DNA from: Flavobacterium sp.
GTDB taxonomy: Bacteria; Bacteroidota; Bacteroidia; Flavobacteriales; Flavobacteriaceae
Assembly (NCBI GenBank): GCA_019105125.1
Contig: JAHRWO010000202.1
Coordinates: 1 to 11,426 of the forward strand
Reading direction: 5' to 3'
Length of the DNA stretch: 11,426 nt
Shown in pieces: positions 5,612-11,426 of this stretch (the first letter of the stretch is position 1; every line of letters starts with the position of its first letter). The position numbers and the translations under genes are program-made. Under the pieces are notes generated by a model that searched no databases, was not told where the DNA came from, and saw nothing but the letters and a program-made list of their open reading frames with translations.

Positions 5612-8273
5612 TTCCGATAAATATTTAAAATTATCAGGTTTAGAACCTTTGATTGTAACTCCAGAAACCAATTTTGTAAACGTTGGAGAACGAACAAACG
5701 TAACCGGTTCTAGAAAATTTCTTCGATTAATTAAAGAAGAAAAATACGATGAAGCGCTTGAAATTGCACGTGCTCAAGTTGAAGGTGGTGCGCAAATCAT
5801 CGATGTTAATATGGATGAAGGAATGTTAGATGGCGTTTATGCGATGACTAAATTTCTAAATCTAATAGCAGCCGAACCCGATATTGCCCGAGTTCCAGTA
5901 ATGATTGATTCTTCGAAATGGGAAATCATTGAAGCTGGGTTGAAAGTTATTCAAGGAAAAGGTGTGGTGAATTCGATTTCGTTAAAAGAAGGAGAAGCTG
6001 CTTTTATTCATCATGCCAAATTAATCAAACGATACGGAGCTGCTGTAATCGTAATGGCTTTCGACGAAAACGGTCAAGCGGATACTTACGAAAGACGTAT
6101 CGAAATTTGTAAAAGAAGTTATGATATTCTAGTGGACCAAGTAGGTTTTCCAGCCGAAGACATCATTTTTGATCCCAATATTTTTCCAGTCGCAACCGGA
6201 ATGGAAGAACACAAACTAAATGCTTTAGATTTCTTCCGAGCAACCAAATGGATTCGCGAAAATCTTCCGTATGCAAATGTTTCGGGCGGAGTTAGTAATG
6301 TGTCTTTTTCTTTCCGTGGAAACGATAAAGTTCGTGAAGCGATGCATTCTGCGTTCTTGTATCATGCCATTCAAAATGGTATGACAATGGGAATTGTAAA
6401 TCCGGAAATGTTAGAGATTTATGATGAAATCGACCCGGTTTTGTTGGAACATGTGGAAGATGTTTTATTAAACAGAAGAGAAGATGCTACCGAGCTTTTA
6501 TTAGAATTAGCCGAAAGTTTCAAAGGCGATGTGAAATCAAATGAAAAAGCTATTGCTGAATGGCGAAATGGCTCAGTTCAAGAACGATTAACGCATTCGT
6601 TAGTAAAAGGAATTGATGAGTTTATTGAAATTGATGTAGAAGAAGCGCGTCAGTTAGTTGAAAAACCTATCGAAGTTATCGAAAATCACCTTATGAACGG
6701 AATGAATGTGGTGGGTGATTTATTCGGAAGTGGAAAAATGTTCTTGCCGCAAGTTGTAAAATCGGCTCGTGTAATGAAAAAAGCAGTAGCATATTTACTT
6801 CCTTATATTGAAGCTTCAAAAGATGGAAAATCTTCTTCAGCTGGAAAAGTATTGATGGCAACTGTAAAAGGTGATGTACACGATATTGGTAAAAACATTG
6901 TTTCAGTAGTTTTAGCTTGTAATAATTTCGAAATCATCGATTTAGGGGTGATGGTTCCGCCTGAAAAAATCATTGAAACGGCAGTTAAGGAGAATGTAGA
7001 TATTATCGGTTTGAGTGGTTTGATTACGCCTTCTTTGGACGAAATGGTGTATTTAGCCAAAGAAATGGATAAACTGAATATCAAAATCCCCGTAATGATT
7101 GGTGGTGCGACAACTTCTCGTGCGCACACTGCCGTGAAAATTGCTCCAGAATATAAGGAAACGGTGGTGCATGTAAACGATGCTTCTCGTGCAGTAACCG
7201 TTGCAACCCATTTATTACAATCTGACACAAAAATTACTTATGCAAAATCGCTTCGTGAAGAATATGACAAACTTCGTGAAGGTTATTTGAACAGAAGTCG
7301 AGAGAAAAATTTCTTATCGATTGAAGAAGCGCGTAAAAATAAACTCAAAATCGATTGGGATAATTACGAACCCGTAAAACCAAATTTCATTGGAACCAAA
7401 ACCATTGAAGTTAAACTTTCAGAATTAGTAGATTTTATTGATTGGACTCCGTTTTTTCAATCATGGGAATTGTACGGAAAATTTCCAGCGATTTTGACTG
7501 ATGAAATTGTAGGAGAACAAGCAACTAATCTTTTTGAAGATGCCCAAAAAATGCTTGCTAAAATTGTTTCAGAAAAATGGTTCACAGCAAAAGGAATCTT
7601 AGGAATTTTTCCAGCGAATACAATAAATCATGATGATATTGAGCTTGTCACTTCGAGCGGAGTCGAGAAGTTCCTGAGTTTAAGACAGCAATCTCAAAAA
7701 ACAGCAGGGGCTCCCAATATCGCTTTAGCAGATTTTATAGCCCCGAAAGAAATTGGGAAAAAAGATTATATTGGATGTTTCTGTGTTACAACTGGTTTTG
7801 GAGTAGATGAAAAAGCTTCGGAATTCGAAAAACAATTAGACGATTACAACTCGATTTTGGTAAAAGCTTTGGGAGATAGATTAGCAGAAGCTTTTGCAGA
7901 ATACTTACATTTAAAAGTTAGAAAAGAAATTTGGGGCTACGCTTCTGATGAGATTTTATCAAATGACGAATTAATCAAAGAAAAATATAAAGGAATTCGT
8001 CCTGCTCCGGGTTATCCTGCTTGTCCTGATCATTTGGAAAAACCAACGATTTGGAAATTATTAAAGGTGGAACAAGAAATAGGAGTAAAGTTAACCGAAA
8101 GTATGGCGATGTGGCCAGCAGCTTCAGTTTCGGGTTATTATTTTGCGAATCCAGAAAGTAAATATTTTGGTTTAGGGAAAATTAAAAAAGACCAATTAGA
8201 AGATTACGCCAAAAGAAGAAATATTAGTATTGAATTAGCCGAAAAATGGCTGTCACCCAATTTAGCAGATTAA
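5601..8273 (+). CDS. metH2: Methionine synthase, folate/cobalamin/reactivation subunit (split MetH, C-terminal part)
   Basis: The 890-residue protein holds the remaining modules of cobalamin-dependent methionine synthase, which moves the methyl group from 5-methyl-THF through cobalamin to homocysteine. The pterin-binding barrel runs over about 20-310 ([14 protein letters not shown] at 27-40, [11 protein letters not shown] at 68-78, [13 protein letters not shown] at 103-115, [10 protein letters not shown] at 191-200, [13 protein letters not shown] at 228-240). The cobalamin cap follows at about 325-410 ([26 protein letters not shown] at 368-393, several cap residues). The B12 Rossmann module includes [11 protein letters not shown] at 424-434, with His427 as the lower axial cobalt ligand, and [13 protein letters not shown] at 470-482. 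The SAM-binding reactivation domain occupies about 560-890, with [12 protein letters not shown] at 800-811. The homocysteine module is absent and is encoded by metH1. A repeat-like segment replaces the usual sequence at about 681-694. [17 protein letters not shown] is a good MetH-module start. Confidence 0.94.
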   Translation: MSYNSDKYLKLSGLEPLIVTPETNFVNVGERTNVTGSRKFLRLIKEEKYDEALEIARAQVEGGAQIIDVNMDEGMLDGVYAMTKFLNLIAAEPDIARVPVMIDSSKWEIIEAGLKVIQGKGVVNSISLKEGEAAFIHHAKLIKRYGAAVIVMAFDENGQADTYERRIEICKRSYDILVDQVGFPAEDIIFDPNIFPVATGMEEHKLNALDFFRATKWIRENLPYANVSGGVSNVSFSFRGNDKVREAMHSAFLYHAIQNGMTMGIVNPEMLEIYDEIDPVLLEHVEDVLLNRREDATELLLELAESFKGDVKSNEKAIAEWRNGSVQERLTHSLVKGIDEFIEIDVEEARQLVEKPIEVIENHLMNGMNVVGDLFGSGKMFLPQVVKSARVMKKAVAYLLPYIEASKDGKSSSAGKVLMATVKGDVHDIGKNIVSVVLACNNFEIIDLGVMVPPEKIIETAVKENVDIIGLSGLITPSLDEMVYLAKEMDKLNIKIPVMIGGATTSRAHTAVKIAPEYKETVVHVNDASRAVTVATHLLQSDTKITYAKSLREEYDKLREGYLNRSREKNFLSIEEARKNKLKIDWDNYEPVKPNFIGTKTIEVKLSELVDFIDWTPFFQSWELYGKFPAILTDEIVGEQATNLFEDAQKMLAKIVSEKWFTAKGILGIFPANTINHDDIELVTSSGVEKFLSLRQQSQKTAGAPNIALADFIAPKEIGKKDYIGCFCVTTGFGVDEKASEFEKQLDDYNSILVKALGDRLAEAFAEYLHLKVRKEIWGYASDEILSNDELIKEKYKGIRPAPGYPACPDHLEKPTIWKLLKVEQEIGVKLTESMAMWPAASVSGYYFANPESKYFGLGKIKKDQLEDYAKRRNISIELAEKWLSPNLAD
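7644..7678. repeat. Palindromic repeat-like segment inside metH2
   Basis: A GC-richer block in AT-rich coding sequence contains ACTTCGAGC at 7650-7658 and GTCGAGAAGT at 7662-7671. TCGA pairs with TCGA, and ACT with AGT around a two-base bulge. The frame stays open ([13 protein letters not shown]). It resembles a dispersed palindromic element I recall from flavobacterial intergenic sequence. It occupies the spot between DDIE and LRQQ where E. coli MetH has a 16-residue segment; here there are 12 residues. Confidence 0.5.
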
Positions 8274-8279
8274 ATATTT

Positions 8280-8335
8280 GTTTCAAGTTTCAAGTTTCTC
8301 AACTAACCTGAAAATTGAAACCTGAAACCTGAAAA
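8280..8335. repeat. 7-nt periodic inverted repeat between metH2 and metF
   Basis: The left arm is about 2.5 copies of GTTTCAA (8280-8298); the right arm is GAAACCTGAAACCTGAAAA (8317-8335). The arms are complementary at 16 of 19 positions around an 18-base loop, forming a large imperfect hairpin that fills the gap before metF. The 3' side runs into AAAAT rather than a T tract, so it is not a standard terminator. It could affect mRNA stability or relative metF expression. Confidence 0.6.
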
Positions 8336-8342
8336 TAAAAAC

Positions 8343-9299
8343 ATGAAAGTAACTGAACATATACAAAACGCCAACGGAAAACCTTTGTTCTCCTTCGAGA
8401 TTTTACCGCCTTTAAAAGGGCAAAACATTCAATCTATTTTTGACGGGATAGATCCACTGATGGAGTTTAATCCCCCTTTTATTGATGTTACCTATCATCG
8501 AGAGGAATATGAATTCAAAGAGTTAGAAAACGGTTTGCTTCAGAAAAAAGTAGTTAAAAAACGACCAGGAACTGTTGGTATTTGTGCCGGAATTCAAAAT
8601 AAATATCAGGTAGATGCTATTCCACACATTTTGTGTGGCGGTTTTACGAAAGAAGATACGGAGAATCTATTAATTGATTTAGATTTTTTAGGCATCGAAA
8701 ATGTCGTTGCTCTTCGTGGTGATGCAGTAAAAAGCGAAACTTATTTCAAACCCGAAAGAGAAGGTCATGCATATGCTTCTGAGCTAGTGGCGCAAATATA
8801 TAATTTAAATAACGGAATTTATTTAGACGAAGACTTACAAAATTCAACTAAAACGGATTTTTGTATAGGTGTTGCGGGTTATCCTGAAAAGCATATGGAA
8901 GCACCAAGTATGGATAGTGATATTCATTTTTTAAAACAGAAAATTAAAAATGGTGCTGATTATATTATAACCCAAATGTTTTTTGACAATCAAAAATTTT
9001 TTGATTTTGTAAATAAATGCAGAACAGCGGGGATTACTGTTCCGATCATACCTGGACTAAAACCAATAGCCACAAAAAAACAGTTAAACTTAATTCCACA
9101 TCGTTTTAAAGTTGATTTGCCCGATGATCTGATAATGGCAGTAGTTAAAGCAAAAGATAATGATGTAGTAAAGCAAATTGGAATTGAATGGTGCATTGAA
9201 CAAAGTAAAGGTTTGGTTCAAGCAGGAATTCCGGTTTTGCATTATTATTCCATGGGTAAGGCAGAAAATATTAAAGCTATTGCTAAAGAAATATTTTAA
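8343..9299 (+). CDS. metF: 5,10-methylenetetrahydrofolate reductase
   Basis: A 318-residue FAD-dependent TIM-barrel enzyme that reduces 5,10-methylene-THF to 5-methyl-THF, the methyl donor for the methionine synthase encoded just upstream. Visible motifs are FSFEILPP at 16-23 with the conserved Glu19, PPFIDVTYH at 44-52, ALRGD at 123-127 with Asp127, CIGVAGYPEKH at 174-184, ADYIITQMFFD at 205-215 with the substrate-contacting Gln211, PIIPGLKPI at 234-242 and PVLHYYSMGKAE at 297-308. Length is close to the roughly 300 residues of bacterial MetF. A Lys/Glu-rich stretch at about 52-75 (EEYEFKELENGLLQKKVVKK) looks longer than the matching E. coli loop. It is the last gene of the riboswitch-controlled operon and its stop touches the gldA stop on the other strand. 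The ATG follows AAAAAC with no Shine-Dalgarno. Confidence 0.95.
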   Translation: MKVTEHIQNANGKPLFSFEILPPLKGQNIQSIFDGIDPLMEFNPPFIDVTYHREEYEFKELENGLLQKKVVKKRPGTVGICAGIQNKYQVDAIPHILCGGFTKEDTENLLIDLDFLGIENVVALRGDAVKSETYFKPEREGHAYASELVAQIYNLNNGIYLDEDLQNSTKTDFCIGVAGYPEKHMEAPSMDSDIHFLKQKIKNGADYIITQMFFDNQKFFDFVNKCRTAGITVPIIPGLKPIATKKQLNLIPHRFKVDLPDDLIMAVVKAKDNDVVKQIGIEWCIEQSKGLVQAGIPVLHYYSMGKAENIKAIAKEIF

Positions 9300-9308
9300 T
9301 TATTTTTT
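9265..9308 (+). terminator. Weak terminator candidate overlapping the end of metF
   Basis: AAAATATT (9265-9272) and AATATTTT (9290-9297) form an 8-bp AT stem, with an inner AGC-TATT-GCT hairpin (9275-9284). It is followed by a T-rich stretch from 9298 (AATTATTTTTT). It lies inside the last metF codons, the only room available because gldA follows without a gap. Stem strength is low, so the call is tentative. Confidence 0.35.
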
Positions 9309-10202
9309 TGTTGTTTTTTCTCTGAAAATCTGCTCTAAATTTTTGCTTTTTAATACGATTTGTAAGGTTCTTAATTGATGGTCTTGTGCAAAATCAAATA
9401 AATTTGGGCGCATATCTGACGTTGAAGAAAAGGTTAATTCCCACACTAAATCGTGGGTATTTTTGACGCTCTTTAAATTAGGAAGCGCGTTAAATATATT
9501 TTCATTAACTTTTTTGTCAAATTCTACTTCAATGATTTGTTCCGCTTCTTCGTCAACTAAATTATTTAGTTTTTTATCGGTAACTATTTTTCCTTTATCG
9601 ATGATGATAATTCTGTCACAGATAGCTTCTACTTCTTGCATAATATGTGTTGATAGAAAAACGGTTTTATTTTTTCCAATGTTTTTTATTAAATCGCGAA
9701 TTTCAACTAACTGGTTTGGATCTAAACCAGTAGTTGGTTCGTCTAAAATCATCACATCTGGATTGTGTAATAAAGCTGTTGCTAATCCTACGCGTTGACG
9801 ATATCCTTTGGATAGTTCACTTATTTTTTTATGACTTTCAGGAGTTAATCCTGTTAAAGTAATTACTTCATCAATTCTCGATTTGGCCACATTATGAAGA
9901 TCTGCATTAAAAGTTAAATATTCTTTTACATATAAATCCAAATATAACGGATTATGTTCTGGTAAGTATCCTACTGATTTTTGAACTTCTTTTTGTGCGG
10001 CAGTCACATCGTGCTCGTTAACCTTAGCTGTTCCACTATCTGCTGATAAATAAGTAGTCAGGATTTTCATTAGTGTTGATTTTCCAGCGCCGTTAGGGCC
10101 TAAAAAACCTACTATTTCTCCTTTTTTTACAGAAAAACTAACGTTATCCAACGCTTTTTGGTCTCCGTAATTTTTCGAAATATTTTGAACTTCTATCGAC
10201 AT
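9300..10202 (-). CDS. gldA: Gliding-motility ABC transporter ATP-binding subunit GldA
   Basis: A 300-residue ABC ATPase. In Flavobacterium johnsoniae GldA works with the membrane proteins GldF and GldG as an ABC transporter linked to gliding motility. All nucleotide-binding motifs are present: Walker A GPNGAGKST at 35-43, a Q-loop region GYLPEHNPLY at 78-87 with Glu82 where many ABC ATPases have Gln (common in this subfamily), signature LSKGYRQRV at 130-138, Walker B VMILDEP at 150-156 with catalytic Glu155, D-loop GLD at 159-161 and switch His186 in STH. A C-terminal extension of about 85 residues follows the ATPase core. No membrane segments are present, so it needs partner permeases, which are not in the window. 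It has its own promoter and is convergent with metF. A generic ABC-2 exporter ATPase is the alternative, but overall resemblance and length favour GldA. Confidence 0.85.
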   Translation of the reverse strand: MSIEVQNISKNYGDQKALDNVSFSVKKGEIVGFLGPNGAGKSTLMKILTTYLSADSGTAKVNEHDVTAAQKEVQKSVGYLPEHNPLYLDLYVKEYLTFNADLHNVAKSRIDEVITLTGLTPESHKKISELSKGYRQRVGLATALLHNPDVMILDEPTTGLDPNQLVEIRDLIKNIGKNKTVFLSTHIMQEVEAICDRIIIIDKGKIVTDKKLNNLVDEEAEQIIEVEFDKKVNENIFNALPNLKSVKNTHDLVWELTFSSTSDMRPNLFDFAQDHQLRTLQIVLKSKNLEQIFREKTTKK

Positions 10203-10218
10203 AACTTGTAAATTTTAG

Positions 10219-10248
10219 CAAAAGTAACTTTTTTTAATAGAACTCAAA
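10219..10248 (-). promoter_or_regulatory. gldA promoter
   Basis: On the minus strand TACTTTTG (10226 down to 10219) matches the -7 consensus TAnnTTTG. TTTG (10248 down to 10245) matches the -33 element with an 18-base spacer. Transcription would start about 10 bases before the gldA ATG at 10202, leaving a very short leader. Both boxes match well, the best promoter in the window. Confidence 0.65.
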
Positions 10249-10344
10249 TTGATTTGAAAAAGTATTTTCTACTTAAATTTTTATGAAAACAATTCGATTT
10301 TGAAGGCTGTTTTTAATTTAATTTTATAATTATTAAGCAGAATT

Positions 10345-10365
10345 AATTGTAATTTTGCAACAATT
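10345..10365 (+). promoter_or_regulatory. Promoter and small dyad for the DAHP synthase/chorismate mutase gene
   Basis: TAATTTTG at 10350-10357 fits the -7 consensus, 15 bases before the ATG at 10373; no good -33 TTTG is seen at the right distance. AATTGT (10345-10350) and ACAATT (10360-10365) form an inverted repeat around it, a possible operator, though short and AT-rich. The remainder of the 170-base divergent gap (10203-10372) shows nothing else beyond the gldA promoter. Confidence 0.45.
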
Positions 10366-10372
10366 GATTGTT

Positions 10373-11426
10373 ATGGAAAATAAAAAAGAATTTCACACTT
10401 GGTTAGATGATTTTCACTTGAATCATCCCTTAGTCATCGCGGGTCCGTGCAGTGCGGAAACCGAGGAACAAGTTTTAAAAATAGCACACGAATTGAAAGA
10501 TTCTGATGTGTCGATTTTTCGTGCTGGAATTTGGAAACCCAGAACGCGTCCTGGAGGTTTTGAAGGCGTGGGAGAAATCGGGTTGAAATGGTTGCAAAAA
10601 GCCAAAGCAGAAACCGGTTTGTTAATGGCAACCGAAGTCGCTACAGCAGCTCACGTAAAATTAGCATTAGAATACGATATTGATGTATTGTGGATTGGTG
10701 CAAGAACAACCGTAAACCCTTTCGCCGTTCAAGAAATTGCCGATGCTTTGCAAGGTAAAGATAAAATCGTTTTATTAAAGAACACTGTAAATCCTGATTT
10801 GTCTGTATGGATTGGTGGTTTAGAACGATTGTATAATGCGAATATCAAGAAATTAGGCGTAATTCACAGAGGATTTTCAACTTACGAAAAAACAAAATAT
10901 CGTAATAATCCTGAATGGCAAATTGCTATCGATATGCAAAATCGTTTTCCCGATTTGCCTTTAATTTGCGACCCTTCGCACATTACTGGAAAGCGCGATA
11001 TGATTCAAGAAGTGTCACAACAAGCCTTAGATTTGAATTACGATGGCTTAATTATCGAAACCCACATCGACCCAGATAATGCTTGGAGTGATGCGGCCCA
11101 ACAAGTAACGCCAACTACTTTAAAACAAATGTTTTTGAATTTAAAAGTTAGAAAAGTTACCGATGATGAGAGTGAATACAATCAAAAAATGGCAAAATTG
11201 CGTATGCAAATAGATGAGTTTGATGAAAAAATACTCGAGATTTTGGGTAACCGAATGAAAGTCGCAGATAAAATCGGATTGCTAAAAAAAGAAAAAAATG
11301 TTGCGATTTTACACAACCAACGTTGGAATGAAATTTTAGGCAAAATGATTTTGGAAGGTGAAGAGAAAGGCTTGAGTAATGAATTTGTAATGCAATTGTT
11401 TAAAGCAATTCATCAAGAGAGCATAG
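10373..11426 (+). CDS. Bifunctional DAHP synthase (type I-beta) / chorismate mutase (AroQ), 3' end cut by window
   Basis: 351 codons run open to the window edge; I expect about 360, so only a few residues and the stop are missing. The N-terminal domain condenses phosphoenolpyruvate and erythrose 4-phosphate to DAHP, the entry to aromatic synthesis. It shows VIAGPCSAET at 21-30, KPRTRPGGFEG at 55-65, GARTT at 109-113, KNTVNPD at 136-142, IHRGF at 164-168 and the metal-site motif ICDPSHITGKR at 198-208. The C-terminal domain from about 265 is an all-helical AroQ chorismate mutase (LRMQIDEFDEKILEILGNRM at 276-295, AILHNQRW at 311-318). Known fusions with this order (Prevotella, Porphyromonas) use the mutase domain for prephenate feedback on DAHP synthase. 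The start was set at the ATG after the TAATTTTG promoter; the protein N-terminus fits the short core type. It is divergent from gldA. Confidence 0.92.
   Translation, partial: MENKKEFHTWLDDFHLNHPLVIAGPCSAETEEQVLKIAHELKDSDVSIFRAGIWKPRTRPGGFEGVGEIGLKWLQKAKAETGLLMATEVATAAHVKLALEYDIDVLWIGARTTVNPFAVQEIADALQGKDKIVLLKNTVNPDLSVWIGGLERLYNANIKKLGVIHRGFSTYEKTKYRNNPEWQIAIDMQNRFPDLPLICDPSHITGKRDMIQEVSQQALDLNYDGLIIETHIDPDNAWSDAAQQVTPTTLKQMFLNLKVRKVTDDESEYNQKMAKLRMQIDEFDEKILEILGNRMKVADKIGLLKKEKNVAILHNQRWNEILGKMILEGEEKGLSNEFVMQLFKAIHQESI

Noticed and set aside
6803..7228. 141-codon minus-strand open frame within metH2
   Set aside because: It lies opposite the B12-binding module, which has strong MetH motifs on the + strand. 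The antisense product has no recognisable features; it is a shadow of codon bias.
10283..10303. Possible leader peptide MKTIRF upstream of the DAHP synthase gene, which would suggest attenuation
   Set aside because: Only six codons long, with one Phe and no Trp/Tyr run, and it lies upstream of the likely promoter at 10350, so it would not be in the transcript. No terminator/antiterminator pair follows.
1..11426. CRISPR array, transposase, integrase, tRNA or rRNA
   Set aside because: No direct repeats with regular spacers, no mobile-element protein and no tRNA/rRNA signature were seen. The short periodic repeats have units of only 7-9 bases and no spacers.

Overview
This is an AT-rich window from a member of the Bacteroidota, most likely a Flavobacterium-type flavobacterium. 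Four things point there: TAnnTTTG-type -7 promoter elements, start codons preceded by A-rich stretches rather than Shine-Dalgarno sequences, a gliding-motility ATPase (GldA), and short-period or palindromic intergenic repeats of the kind I recall from flavobacterial genomes. The family calls come from recognising motifs in the translated sequence; no database search was possible.

Layout. (1) Positions 3-4102, + strand: the 3' end of metX (homoserine O-acetyltransferase), then thrA (fused aspartokinase/homoserine dehydrogenase) one base later, then a MetZ-type O-acyl-homoserine sulfhydrylase. (2) Positions 4103-4446: a probable terminator, a promoter overlapped by a dyad, and a SAM-I (S-box) riboswitch. 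(3) Positions 4447-9299, + strand: a methionine synthase split into two proteins (an N-terminal homocysteine/zinc protein, and a folate/cobalamin/reactivation protein), an unrecognised 46-codon reading frame between the halves, and metF (methylenetetrahydrofolate reductase). (4) Positions 9300-10202, - strand: gldA, whose stop codon directly abuts that of metF. (5) Positions 10203-10372: a divergent intergenic region with a promoter for each side. (6) Position 10373 to the window end, + strand: a DAHP synthase/chorismate mutase fusion, cut by the window edge a few codons before its expected end.

How the genes work together. The first two regions form one pathway. ThrA carries out the first and third steps of the aspartate family pathway, MetX acetylates homoserine, MetZ converts the ester to homocysteine with sulfide, and MetH1+MetH2 methylate homocysteine using 5-methyl-THF supplied by MetF. 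Aspartate-semialdehyde dehydrogenase is not in the window. The riboswitch lets SAM, the end product, control the methylation half. The metX-thrA-metZ half begins outside the window, so its control cannot be seen. The gldA and aromatic genes are unrelated neighbours.

No wholly new system is evident. The points most worth a second look are the 46-codon frame between the two MetH halves, a palindromic repeat-like segment translated inside MetH2, a long alternative pairing for the riboswitch, and a different periodic repeat at three of the junctions in the methionine cluster.
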